This document shows positions 45,870 through 54,837 of a stretch of 64,000 nt of DNA, one piece after another. Source of the DNA: CAVXEF01 sp963827315 (lineage in GTDB: Bacteria; Planctomycetota; Phycisphaerae; Sedimentisphaerales; Anaerobacaceae); assembly GCA_963827315.1 (NCBI GenBank), contig CAWHAL010000001.1, forward strand, positions 1-64,000, written 5' to 3'. The notes under the pieces are model-generated. The model was not told the origin of the DNA, ran no database searches, and saw only the letters and a list, made by a program, of their open reading frames with translations. The translations under genes were made by a program, and so were the position numbers. Positions within the stretch are counted from its first letter, which is position 1, and each line of letters begins with the position of its first letter.

Positions 45870-46652
45870 ATGACAGATGTTAAAGCGATAGTTTTGCGGG
45901 CGGCGGGGATAAACTGCGATATGGAAACCGTGCATGCACTCGAATTAGCAGGTGCAGAGACGCAGGCGGTACATATAAACAAGATAATCGAAGACAAGGC
46001 GCTGCTTGAGGAGTTCCATATACTTGTCTTTCCGGGCGGTTTTAGTTACGGCGACGACGTGGCGGCAGGCAAAATCTTGGCAAACCAGGTTATGCATCAT
46101 CTCTATAAGCCGATACAAAAATTTATCAATGACGGTAAATTAGTGCTCGGAATCTGCAACGGCTTTCAGGCCCTCGTCAAGGTGGGGATTTTGCCCGGCA
46201 ACGGGACCGGCCGACAAGAGTCCGTAACCATAACCTACAACGACAGCGGTAAATTCGAGGATAGATGGGTGTATTTAGCCCCACAGACCGACAGATGTGT
46301 CTTTATCGAGAAAGGCAGACAAATCTATCTGCCGGTCGCGCACGGGGAGGGCAAAGTCGTTACCAAAGACACAGCGACGCTGGAAAAACTGAAGTCCGAT
46401 GGATGCATTGCGTTCAAATATGTGGACCGCAACGGCAAAGAGGGAGGTTATCCGATTAATCCGAACGGCTCGGTTGATTCGATAGCCGGCCTGACGGATT
46501 CCACGGGGCGAGTTCTGGGTCTTATGCCGCATCCCGAAAGGCACGTTCGGCACACGCAGCATCCGCAGTGGTCGCGTTTGAAAGACGGGGACGAGGCTGA
46601 TGGGACGACAATCTTTACCAACGCCGTCAAATACATCGGGGAAAGGTTCTGA
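45870..46652 (+). CDS. purQ: Phosphoribosylformylglycinamidine synthase, glutamine amidotransferase subunit
   Basis: 260 residues of the class I glutaminase family, which releases ammonia for PurL. VFPGGFSYGDDVAAGKILAN precedes the nucleophile loop LGICNGFQALVKVGILPG (Cys). The catalytic His-x-Glu is in LMPHPERHVRH. Length fits the longer PurQ of PurSLQ systems. AAAGGAAA lies upstream. Confidence 0.93.
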   Translation: MTDVKAIVLRAAGINCDMETVHALELAGAETQAVHINKIIEDKALLEEFHILVFPGGFSYGDDVAAGKILANQVMHHLYKPIQKFINDGKLVLGICNGFQALVKVGILPGNGTGRQESVTITYNDSGKFEDRWVYLAPQTDRCVFIEKGRQIYLPVAHGEGKVVTKDTATLEKLKSDGCIAFKYVDRNGKEGGYPINPNGSVDSIAGLTDSTGRVLGLMPHPERHVRHTQHPQWSRLKDGDEADGTTIFTNAVKYIGERF

Positions 46653-46790
46653 AGGAAACAACGCACACCTTAGAAAGAGTTTTTGACACACGAGTTTTTA
46701 CGTGCGATAATCATTGTTTTTAGGAAATTCAACCTGAAGGAAGTAAAAATAGCGTCGCACAAAACTGCATCCGAAAGCATATTCGAGAAT

Positions 46791-47285
46791 ATGGCAAAAG
46801 CAGCAAATGAGAGGCTATCCGGAATCAAGGAGATTTTAGCACATTACCCTGCGAAAAGGGGGAGCCTGATACCAATTCTGCAGGACATACAGGAAAAGTT
46901 CGGCTACCTGTCGGAAGAAACAGTAGAAGGAATGGAACAATTGATGGGGATATCGGCCAACGAGATATACGGCGTGGCCACGTTTTACTCACAGTTTCGT
47001 TTCAGTCCTCCTGGTAAGCATACCATCCGGGTCTGTGAAGGGACAGCGTGCCATGTGCGCGGCGGGCAGCAGATACTCAAAGAAGTAGAGCAGAGTCTGA
47101 GTATTAAGGCTGGTGAGAAGACGACAGACGGTAAGTTCGACCTTGAACGTGTGGCTTGTTTAGGCTGTTGTGCGCTGGCACCGGTGGTGGTGGTTGACAG
47201 CAAGGTGCACGCAAAAATGACTGTGAAGAAGATTCCTTCCATACTGTCTCAATACGGGGGCAAAAAGGACCGCGAGAGAAAATGA
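46791..47285 (+). CDS. NuoE/HydC-like thioredoxin-fold [2Fe-2S] subunit
   Basis: 164 residues from the ATG at 46791. The open frame extends to 46683, and an AAGGAAG lies near 46736-46742 without a standard start after it. The [2Fe-2S] ligands are RVCEGTACHVRG and VACLGCCALAP. The helical N-terminus with GSLIPILQDIQEKFGYLSEE and GVATFYSQF is the NuoE signature. Its TGA overlaps the ATG of the next gene (ATGA). With the next genes it forms the NADH-oxidising module of a soluble flavin-iron-sulfur complex. Confidence 0.9.
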   Translation: MAKAANERLSGIKEILAHYPAKRGSLIPILQDIQEKFGYLSEETVEGMEQLMGISANEIYGVATFYSQFRFSPPGKHTIRVCEGTACHVRGGQQILKEVEQSLSIKAGEKTTDGKFDLERVACLGCCALAPVVVVDSKVHAKMTVKKIPSILSQYGGKKDRERK

Positions 47286-49195
47286 GTTTACTTCAAGAGG
47301 CGTTTAGCAAAGCCCGCACTGAATGGGAGAAGCTGGAAAACAGCGAAACCCCCATTTTTTTTGTTGGTGCGGCGACTTGCGGGCGTGCCGCCGGTGCCAC
47401 AGAAGTATTAGACAGCCTGCGCAAAAGAATCGATGCTGAGAAACTGGATGTTATCGTTGTTGAAGTTGGCTGTTTTGGGCCGTGCTCTTTTGAGCCATTA
47501 GTAATCGTGCACAAGCCCGGCGCACCGCGTGTCTGTTACGGGAACATCGGGCCTGATGAGATAATCCATATTCTGGAAAACTATGTTTTGGGCGACGACC
47601 CCTGTGCTGAACTGGCCCTTGGGAAAATGACGCAGGGGCAATTGAACGGTGTCGGCGCTCTTAGTGAACATCCGATGATGCGCCGGCAGGTACGAAACAT
47701 CCTGCGCAACTGCGGGCTGATAGACCCGGAGAACGTATATCACTACTTAGCCCGTGACGGCTACCGGGGGTTTCTGCGGGCGCTGGAGACAGGGCCTGAT
47801 AAAACCCTCGAACAGGTCAAGGCATCGGGGCTTCGCGGGCGAGGTGGGGCCGGCTTTCCTACCTGGCGCAAGTGGCAGCTTTGCCGCAGCGTTCCCAGCG
47901 AGACAAAATATTTGATATGCAACGCGGATGAAGGCGACCCGGGGGCATTTATGAACCGTTCGCTAATCGAGAGCGACCCGCACGCGGTGCTGGAGGGCAT
48001 GCTGATTGCAGCCTTTACATTAGGGGCGTCGGAAGGTTACATCTACTGCAGGGCGGAATATCCGCTGGCCATACACCGATTAGATATTGCCATCGGCCAG
48101 ATGCGTGAACTAGGTCTTTTGGGTAAAGACATCGAGGGCAGCGGCTTTTCTTTCGAGCTGAGTGTAAAGAAAGGCGCTGGGGCATTCGTGTGCGGTGAAG
48201 AGACGGCTTTGATAGCTTCGATTGAGGGGCGACGAGGTATGCCACAACCGCGGCCACCGTTTCCTGCCGAAAGCGGTCTGTCAGGCAAGCCAACAGTCAT
48301 CCAAAACGTAGAGACGCTCGGCAACCTGCCGTTGATTCTGCGCAATGGTGCCAAGTGGTACACTCAGTACGGCAGCAAGTCCAGCAAAGGAACGAAGACT
48401 TTCGCTCTGGCAGGCAAAATCAAACGTACCGGTCTGATTGAGGTGCCTTTAGGTATTACACTGCGGGACATAGTTTATGAAATCGGCGGCGGCATTGTCG
48501 GCGATAAAGCACTTAAGGCGGTACAAACCGGCGGACCTTCGGGAGGGTGCATTCCGGCAGAAAAAATAGACCTTGCGGTTGACTACGAGTCGCTCACAGA
48601 AGCGGGCAGTATTATGGGCTCAGGGGGGATGATTGTGCTTGATGAAGACAACTGTATCGTGGATATGGCTAAGTATTTTTTGTCATTTACTCAGGCGGAA
48701 TCGTGCGGCAAATGTGCGCCTTGCCGGGTCGGGACGCGTGCGATGCTGAGTATTCTGGAGCGCATCGCGGCAGGGAAAGGCCGGATGGCCGACCTCGACC
48801 AACTTAACGAAATAGCGCAGACGGTTAAAGATGGTTCGCTTTGCGGTTTGGGGCAAACCGCACCCAACCCGGTGCTGACGACGCTACGGTACTTTAGAAA
48901 AGAGTATGAGGAGCACATTGAAAAAGGGCGGTGTCCCGCATTTGTCTGCGGCAGTATGATTAGCTATCATATTGACCCTGACCGATGCAGCGGCTGTGGC
49001 GCATGCGCCCGGGTCTGTCCTGTCAAGGCCATCACCGGCCAAAGAAGAAAACTTCATATTATTGACCAGGAAATCTGTATTAGGTGCGGGGCGTGCCTGA
49101 GCGAATGTCCGCCGGTTTATGCTGCTGTTTACCGCCGCAGCGGCGAACTGACCAGATACGAGCAGCGTATAGAAAAGAGGGGAAAGACTAATTAA
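47282..49195 (+). CDS. NuoF/HydB-like NADH-binding flavoprotein with extra ferredoxin domains
   Basis: 637 residues. A thioredoxin-like [2Fe-2S] domain is at the N-terminus (CGRAAGATEV ... VGCFGPCSFEP). The NADH/FMN domain follows: SGLRGRGGAGFPTWRKWQLC, NADEGDPGAFMNRSLIESDP and KKGAGAFVCGEETALIASIE. An SLBB region and the [4Fe-4S] site ESCGKCAPCRVGTRAML come next. Two ferredoxin clusters (CSGCGACARVCPVKA, CIRCGACLSECPP) end the protein. This is the architecture of HydB/HndC/StnB-type bifurcating subunits rather than of complex I NuoF, which lacks the end domains. It should bind NADH and FMN and exchange electrons with ferredoxin. Confidence 0.92.
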   Translation: MSLLQEAFSKARTEWEKLENSETPIFFVGAATCGRAAGATEVLDSLRKRIDAEKLDVIVVEVGCFGPCSFEPLVIVHKPGAPRVCYGNIGPDEIIHILENYVLGDDPCAELALGKMTQGQLNGVGALSEHPMMRRQVRNILRNCGLIDPENVYHYLARDGYRGFLRALETGPDKTLEQVKASGLRGRGGAGFPTWRKWQLCRSVPSETKYLICNADEGDPGAFMNRSLIESDPHAVLEGMLIAAFTLGASEGYIYCRAEYPLAIHRLDIAIGQMRELGLLGKDIEGSGFSFELSVKKGAGAFVCGEETALIASIEGRRGMPQPRPPFPAESGLSGKPTVIQNVETLGNLPLILRNGAKWYTQYGSKSSKGTKTFALAGKIKRTGLIEVPLGITLRDIVYEIGGGIVGDKALKAVQTGGPSGGCIPAEKIDLAVDYESLTEAGSIMGSGGMIVLDEDNCIVDMAKYFLSFTQAESCGKCAPCRVGTRAMLSILERIAAGKGRMADLDQLNEIAQTVKDGSLCGLGQTAPNPVLTTLRYFRKEYEEHIEKGRCPAFVCGSMISYHIDPDRCSGCGACARVCPVKAITGQRRKLHIIDQEICIRCGACLSECPPVYAAVYRRSGELTRYEQRIEKRGKTN

Positions 49196-49213
49196 ACAAA
49201 GGATTCGCCTAAG

Positions 49214-51700
49214 GTGAAATTAACCATAGATGGAAAAACAGTAACCGCCAAGAAGGATGAAACCATCCTTGAATGCGCACTGCGGCACGATATTTCGATT
49301 CCGCATCTTTGTACGCATTCACATTTGCCGCCGTTCGGCGCATGTCGTCTGTGCGTGGTCGAAATTGAAGGTATGCGAGGCTACCCAACTTCGTGCACAA
49401 CGCCTGCGGCAGAAGCAATGGTAGTTCGAACCGACACAAAGGCAGTGCAGAATCTGCGTCGAAATATCCTCGGCTTAATGATGCTCGAACATCCAAGCGC
49501 CTGCTTAGTATGCGGCAAGCGGGAGCTATGCGAACAATATCGGCCGGAAGCGGACAAGGCGGGACGAACCACCGGCTGCCATACCTGTAATAATAAGGAT
49601 GTCTGTGAGGTGCGTGCTCTGGCAGAGGATATCGGGCTTTCGGAGCTGGCGGTTCCACCGACCTATCATCAGCGGCCTTTGGAACGGTCAGACCCATTCA
49701 TCGACCGTGACCTTAATCTGTGTATTCTTTGCGGCCGATGCGTTCGCATTTGTAAACGCCAACAAGGCAGAGCGGTCATCGACTTTGTTAAACGCGGCAG
49801 CGAGACGCATATCGGCCAAGCATTCGGGCATTCGCTGAAAGACGCCGGCTGTACATTCTGCGGTTCATGCGTTGACGTTTGTCCGACCGGCAGCTTAGCC
49901 GACCGATACGCTAAATGGTACGGCAAGCTGGACACTCTCACGGAAACAACCTGTATCTTCTGCAAGGCTGCGTGTGCATTCGTACTCGGGGCAAAAGGCG
50001 GAAAACTAATTACAACAAAGGCGGTCAGTGAGGACGTTCCTATTTGCGTGCTGGGGCGATTTGCCGTACCTGAATTTTTGAATGGGCCTGACCGACTGCG
50101 GATGCCGCATATACGTGTGGGTGAAGTTTTGCGCCAGACTAAATGGGAAGAGGCACTGGAGACGGCGGGGGCAAAATTGAAAAGTTTTGTGGGCCAGGGT
50201 TTCACGATGGTGTGCGACACCACCAGCACGCTCGAGGACCGACATATATTTAAGAAGTTCACTAATGAGGTGATGAAGTCAACAAACTACATAGAGATAG
50301 AGCCTGATGCGCGTGGAGTTTCGCGCAGCTCTTTGCCGGAAGGTACGAAAGCGGTGCTGCTGACAGGCAACTTTGTCGATTCAAGCCGGTTAGACGGACT
50401 TGAGGTGGTGATTGTACAGGACTGCTATCCGAGCGTTGCGAGCGAGCGAGCCGATTTTGTTCTGCCAGCCGCGGTGTTTGCTGAGGTCGATGGGACTATT
50501 CTGGACAGTTGCGGCCAGGAACGGCCTTTGCGCAAGGCGAGTGAGCCGGCGGGCGAGGCGAAGCCCGAATGGTGGATTATTTGCAAGCTCGCGCAAGCAA
50601 TGGGGGCTAAAGGTTTTGTATACAGGTCAGCCAATGCAATCGGACGGGAGCTGGGAATCTCGCGAGCCAAATTGTGGGTTGAGCGGGACAAAGCACCTGA
50701 AGCGTCGCAGGATGCGAAACTAAGACGAACGTACTTCCGCGGACACCGTATCGACGAGAAGGTCTGCGCACTGCGGCAGATACCAGTGGATGACGCCGGT
50801 GCCGGTCAGGCGGCAACGGCTGAACGCGAAGGGGCATTCCAAATCCTGGAAAAACGTGAGATTGCACCAAACATTCACGAAATCGTCCTCGATGCACCCA
50901 ACGTGGCGAGAAATGCATTACCGGGACAGTTCGTTATTTTGATGGTTGATGAAAGGTCTGAGCGTGTGCCATATACCTTGTGTGACTGGGACGCCGAGAA
51001 AGGCACTATCACGCTGGTAGTGCTGGAAGTGGGACGTTCCAGCAGCAAGCTTGCGTTGCTAAAGGCGGGCGATAAGGTGGCTCACGTGGTCGGGCCGTTA
51101 GGTGTGCCGCTGGAAATTAAACATTACGGAACAGTAGCGCTGGCGGCGGGATGCTATGGAATTGGAGCCATCGTCCCTATTGCGAGGGCGATGAAAGATG
51201 CGGGTAACAGGGTGGTAGTAATTGTGGAAGCCCGCAGCCATTATATGCATTACTATAGTGAAAAACTGCGGGCTGCCTGCGATGAGTTGATACTGACAAC
51301 AATTGATGGGTCGATGAATATCAAGGGACACTCAGTTGACGTAATCGCTGAAAAGCTGAAAAACGGCGAGAAAATCGATTGTGTTATCGTGATGGGATGT
51401 CCTTTCATGATGATGCTGACAGGTCAGGAGACCAAGCCGTACGGCGTAAAAACGTTGGCGGCGCTGAATCCGATTATGCTGGACGGAACCGGGATGTGCG
51501 GGGCTTGTCGCGTGACAGTCGGTGGAAAAATGAAATTTGCGTGTGTGGATGGGCCGTTCTTCGATGCACATCAGATTGACTGGGAAGAACTCAAGAACAG
51601 GCGGGCCGCGTATCGAGTCGAAGAAATACATTCGGTCGGACAAACCGAAGCGGTGGCGGCGGACCACAACAGTGAGCATAAATGTCTGAGTTTGCATTAA
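49214..51700 (+). CDS. NuoG-like iron-sulfur protein fused to NfnA-type FAD/NAD(P) reductase domain
   Basis: 828 residues from a GTG. The N-terminus is NuoG/HydA-like: [2Fe-2S] ligands in CTHSHLPPFGACRLC, a His-Cys [4Fe-4S] region (CLVCGKRELCEQY, CHTCNNKDVCEV) and a 2x[4Fe-4S] ferredoxin (CILCGRCVRICKRQ, CTFCGSCVDVCPTGS). A molybdopterin-type Fe4S4 domain (CIFCKAACAF...ICVLGRF) and a shortened molybdopterin-fold region without active-site Cys/Sec come next. From about residue 540 the protein is NfnA-like: FQILEKREIAPNIHEIVLDA, VPYTLCDWD, GCYGIGAIVPIARAMK and the [2Fe-2S] C-terminus GMCGACRVTVGGKMKFACVD. No [FeFe] H-cluster motif is present. NfnB follows, so this fusion should join the NADH module to the NADP module. 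Confidence 0.88.
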   Translation: MKLTIDGKTVTAKKDETILECALRHDISIPHLCTHSHLPPFGACRLCVVEIEGMRGYPTSCTTPAAEAMVVRTDTKAVQNLRRNILGLMMLEHPSACLVCGKRELCEQYRPEADKAGRTTGCHTCNNKDVCEVRALAEDIGLSELAVPPTYHQRPLERSDPFIDRDLNLCILCGRCVRICKRQQGRAVIDFVKRGSETHIGQAFGHSLKDAGCTFCGSCVDVCPTGSLADRYAKWYGKLDTLTETTCIFCKAACAFVLGAKGGKLITTKAVSEDVPICVLGRFAVPEFLNGPDRLRMPHIRVGEVLRQTKWEEALETAGAKLKSFVGQGFTMVCDTTSTLEDRHIFKKFTNEVMKSTNYIEIEPDARGVSRSSLPEGTKAVLLTGNFVDSSRLDGLEVVIVQDCYPSVASERADFVLPAAVFAEVDGTILDSCGQERPLRKASEPAGEAKPEWWIICKLAQAMGAKGFVYRSANAIGRELGISRAKLWVERDKAPEASQDAKLRRTYFRGHRIDEKVCALRQIPVDDAGAGQAATAEREGAFQILEKREIAPNIHEIVLDAPNVARNALPGQFVILMVDERSERVPYTLCDWDAEKGTITLVVLEVGRSSSKLALLKAGDKVAHVVGPLGVPLEIKHYGTVALAAGCYGIGAIVPIARAMKDAGNRVVVIVEARSHYMHYYSEKLRAACDELILTTIDGSMNIKGHSVDVIAEKLKNGEKIDCVIVMGCPFMMMLTGQETKPYGVKTLAALNPIMLDGTGMCGACRVTVGGKMKFACVDGPFFDAHQIDWEELKNRRAAYRVEEIHSVGQTEAVAADHNSEHKCLSLH

Positions 51701-51746
51701 CCAAAGATTAGACTTGTACAAATAAATTGATTATTGACCATTTTTG

Positions 51747-53237
51747 ATGACTGAAAAAGACAGACGAGAATTACTGCAGCGGCTTTTGGAAAGGCAAAAG
51801 GCCGAGGGGCTTAAACCCAAAGACAGATACGAAATCCCACCGCAGGAAATGCCTGCTCAGGACGCTGTCAAAAGAAGAAGCAACGTCAACGAGGTGGCGA
51901 CCGGTTATATGGAGGCGCAGGCCCGGCTGGAGGCGCTGCGATGTCTGCAGTGCAAGAATGCGCCGTGCGTTGAGGGATGCCCGGTGCGAATAAGGATACG
52001 GGACTTTATAGCTGCAATTGCCGAGGGTGAGTTTAAAAAGGCACTGGAAATCATCAAGGAAAACTCACTGCTGCCGGCCGTTTGCGGGCGAGTCTGTCCG
52101 CAGGAGGTCCAGTGCCAGGAAAAATGCACGGTCGGGCTGAAATTCAAGGACGTCGGCAAGGCCGTTTCAATCGGCCGACTCGAAAGATTCGTTGCCGACC
52201 TCGACCGGGGCAATGACAGTGTTCCTGCTGCCGGGCCGCCAACCGGGATGAAGGTTGCGGTCATCGGCTCAGGGCCCGGCGGAATTGTGGCAGCCGCGGA
52301 TACCCGAAGGGCTGGGCACGATGTTACCATATTCGAGGCTTTTCATAAGCCGGGCGGGGTGATGGTTTACGGCATCCCGGAATTCCGTCTGCCAAAGGCG
52401 ATTGTGCAAAAAGAGATAGACGTCCTTGCCAAGATGGGTGTCAAAATCATCTGCGACTTTGTGGTCGGCAAAACAAGGACCATCGAGCAGTTGATGAAAG
52501 AGGACGGATTTGAGGCGGTCTATATCGGTGTCGGTGCGGGTCTTCCGAGATTTATGGACATCGAAGGCGAATCGCTGGTCGGCGTATACAGCGCCAACGA
52601 ATGTCTGACACGCACCAATCTTATGAAGGCTTACAACTTCGGCAAAGGCGCCGATACGCCGATTGCGCTTTCAAAAAAGGTTGCTGTTATCGGAGGCGGC
52701 AATGTTGCTATGGACGTGGCGAGGACGGCTCTCCGCCTTGGGGCCGAGAAGGTCTACCTTGTTTATCGAAGAAGCGAACAGGAGATGCCTGCCCGAATCG
52801 AAGAAGTCCATCACGCAAAGGAAGAAGGCGTTGAGTTCCATATACTGCAGAGTCCCAAACGAATCATCGGCGATAAAGACAGCCATGTAACTGCCATCGA
52901 ATGCCTGAAGTACGAGCTTGGTGAGCCGGACGAATCCGGCCGGCGCAGACCCGTCCCAATAGAAGGGTCGGAATTCCAAATCGAAGTCGATACTGTAGTA
53001 ATCGCTATCGGCAATGTTGCTAATCCGCTGATTCGCCAGACCACGCGGAGCCTGGAGTTTAACAAGTGGGGGAATATCATTGTCGATGAGAACTGCAAGA
53101 CCTCGCTGGAAGGAGTCTATGCGGGCGGAGATATAGTTTTAGGCGATGCCACAGTAATTCTGGCAATGGGGCAGGGCCGAACCGCCGCCGCCGCAATAAA
53201 CAAATATCTCGCGGAAAAGAAAAAAGGCGGCAACTAA
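51747..53237 (+). CDS. NfnB/GltA-like NADPH-binding flavoprotein
   Basis: 496 residues from the ATG at 51747 (a TTG codon precedes it). It belongs to the glutamate synthase small-chain family: N-terminal cysteines CLQCKNAPCVEGCPV and CGRVCPQEVQCQEKC bind two [4Fe-4S] clusters. FAD motif VAVIGSGPGGIVAAADTRRA and NADP motif VAVIGGGNVAMDVARTALRL follow, ending with GVYAGGDIVLGDATVILAMG. No glutamate synthase large subunit is nearby. Next to an NfnA domain it is most likely the NfnB subunit of a ferredoxin:NADP+ transhydrogenase. It ends the operon. Confidence 0.92.
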   Translation: MTEKDRRELLQRLLERQKAEGLKPKDRYEIPPQEMPAQDAVKRRSNVNEVATGYMEAQARLEALRCLQCKNAPCVEGCPVRIRIRDFIAAIAEGEFKKALEIIKENSLLPAVCGRVCPQEVQCQEKCTVGLKFKDVGKAVSIGRLERFVADLDRGNDSVPAAGPPTGMKVAVIGSGPGGIVAAADTRRAGHDVTIFEAFHKPGGVMVYGIPEFRLPKAIVQKEIDVLAKMGVKIICDFVVGKTRTIEQLMKEDGFEAVYIGVGAGLPRFMDIEGESLVGVYSANECLTRTNLMKAYNFGKGADTPIALSKKVAVIGGGNVAMDVARTALRLGAEKVYLVYRRSEQEMPARIEEVHHAKEEGVEFHILQSPKRIIGDKDSHVTAIECLKYELGEPDESGRRRPVPIEGSEFQIEVDTVVIAIGNVANPLIRQTTRSLEFNKWGNIIVDENCKTSLEGVYAGGDIVLGDATVILAMGQGRTAAAAINKYLAEKKKGGN

Positions 53238-53394
53238 AACCAACAGAACAACAACCCGTTGTTATTTTCGCATTTTGTCTGCTGAGAACTTGAGATTTGA
53301 CAGAGGGGAGGGTTTTTAGTATCATTCTGCCCTTCTCGATTTTTGAAAATCATTGTACGGGAATCCAAGGATTAATATCAGTACAAAAACAGAA

Positions 53395-53453
53395 TACGCC
53401 ACAGGCGTACAAGAAGGATTCGAAGGCGGCGGTTAGATTCGACAGGCTCACTA
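53395..53453 (+). repeat. Palindrome TACGCCACAGGCGTA and dispersed repeat before the DUF1015 gene
   Basis: TACGCCACAGGCGTA (53395-53409) recurs at 56019-56034 and, with one change in the centre, at 31635-31649. GATTCGACAGGCTCACTA (53436-53453) is a variant of the repeat at 12863 and ends 6 nt before the start codon. Confidence 0.7.
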
Positions 53454-53458
53454 TAAAA

Positions 53459-54775
53459 ATGGAAATTAAGCCTTTCAGGGCGTTCAGGTTCGACTCGGCG
53501 GTAGTCGGCAATGTGGGCAGTTGTATTGCTCCGCCTTACGATATTATAAGCGAGGCCCAGCAACAGCAGCTTTACGAAAAAAGTCTGTACAATATTGTAC
53601 GTATAACGAGAGGGAAAACAGCCGCATCCGACACTGAAGGCGACAATCAGTACACAAGGGCCGCCGAGTATCTTAATAGCTGGATAGAAAAAGGCGTCCT
53701 GAAGCAAGATGCCGATGAGGCCATCTATCCTTACGTTCAGGATTTTGAATTGGGCGGCGTTATCTTTCAGCGTCCCGGTTTTATAGCCCTTTCGAGGCTC
53801 GAAGAATTCGGGCCGCGGGGGCGAGTCAGGCCTCACGAGTACACCCTCGATGAGCCGAAGCTTGACCGGCTGAATCTTAAGAGAGCGACCCTGGCCGAGT
53901 TCGGCCTTGTGTTTATGCTTTATAGCGACGAGCACAAGACTGCGGACAGGATTATCGGAAATGCCGTCCGACAGAGGGCCCTTGTCGATTTTATCGATGA
54001 GCAGAACGTCCGTCATCGGCTCTTCGCAGTAACCGCCGAGAGCGACATCAAGGCGATTTCGAAAATGATGCTCGACAAGAGCTGCGTAATAGCGGACGGC
54101 CATCATCGCTACGAGGCGGCCTTAAGCTACTACAGGGAAACGGGCAACCCCGCGGCACAGTACCAGATGACGGCCTTTGTCAACACACAACGTAAGGGAT
54201 TGGTTATACTTGCCACGCATCGTCTTGTGGGCAATCTTAAAAAGTTTGATTTTAAGAAACTGCTCGGTAAGCTGATGCAAAAATTCGAGGTTACCGAATA
54301 CCGTTTTGATTCACTGCAGACCCGGACAGAGGCCGGCCTAAAAATGCTTGCGCGAATGAATGATGAGCAGGGCCGCGGCAAAAATGCGTTTGGTATTTTC
54401 GCCGGTGGCAGTATTTTTTATGTGGCGGTATTAAAAAACAGCAGCATGATGGATTCTGCGGCGACCGATATGAGTTCCGCCTGGAAGTTGCTCGACGTTT
54501 CTGTACTCCATAAGTTAGTCCTGGAGGGGATTCTGGGTATTGACGAGAAGAAGCTGGCCGAGGGCACCAATATCGAATATGTTAAAGATACCGACGATAA
54601 AATCGATGAGCTGACTGGAAAGGTCGACAGCGGCCAAAAGCAGGTGGTATTTTTTATGAATCCACCTAAAATGCAGCAGATACAGATGGTGGTCGAAGCC
54701 GGCGAGAGAATGCCGCAGAAGTCGACTTACTTTTATCCGAAAATGTACACAGGTCTGACAATTAACAAATTGTAG
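53459..54775 (+). CDS. DUF1015 family protein
   Basis: 438 residues from the ATG at 53459. The open frame runs to 53297 but its first 54 codons cross two repeats. EIKPFRAFRFDSAVVGNVGS, IAPPYDIISEAQQQQLYEKS and VIADGHHRYEAALSYYRETG are DUF1015 signatures. The family often lies beside serine-pathway aminotransferases and dehydrogenases, and here a class V aminotransferase follows 62 nt downstream. Biochemical role unknown. Confidence 0.88.
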   Translation: MEIKPFRAFRFDSAVVGNVGSCIAPPYDIISEAQQQQLYEKSLYNIVRITRGKTAASDTEGDNQYTRAAEYLNSWIEKGVLKQDADEAIYPYVQDFELGGVIFQRPGFIALSRLEEFGPRGRVRPHEYTLDEPKLDRLNLKRATLAEFGLVFMLYSDEHKTADRIIGNAVRQRALVDFIDEQNVRHRLFAVTAESDIKAISKMMLDKSCVIADGHHRYEAALSYYRETGNPAAQYQMTAFVNTQRKGLVILATHRLVGNLKKFDFKKLLGKLMQKFEVTEYRFDSLQTRTEAGLKMLARMNDEQGRGKNAFGIFAGGSIFYVAVLKNSSMMDSAATDMSSAWKLLDVSVLHKLVLEGILGIDEKKLAEGTNIEYVKDTDDKIDELTGKVDSGQKQVVFFMNPPKMQQIQMVVEAGERMPQKSTYFYPKMYTGLTINKL

Positions 54776-54837
54776 AGGCTATCGTTTTGCTGTGTATTGC
54801 AAAAGAGGGCCCGTAACTTTTCATTGGAGAAGACGAA

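Noticed and set aside
49214..51700. [FeFe] hydrogenase catalytic subunit
   Set aside because: The N-terminal iron-sulfur layout is similar, but the H-cluster motifs (such as TSCCPAW and MPCxxKxxE) are absent and an NfnA domain is present instead.
53297..53458. N-terminal extension of the DUF1015 protein
   Set aside because: The family core starts at 53459 and the extension crosses two dispersed repeats.
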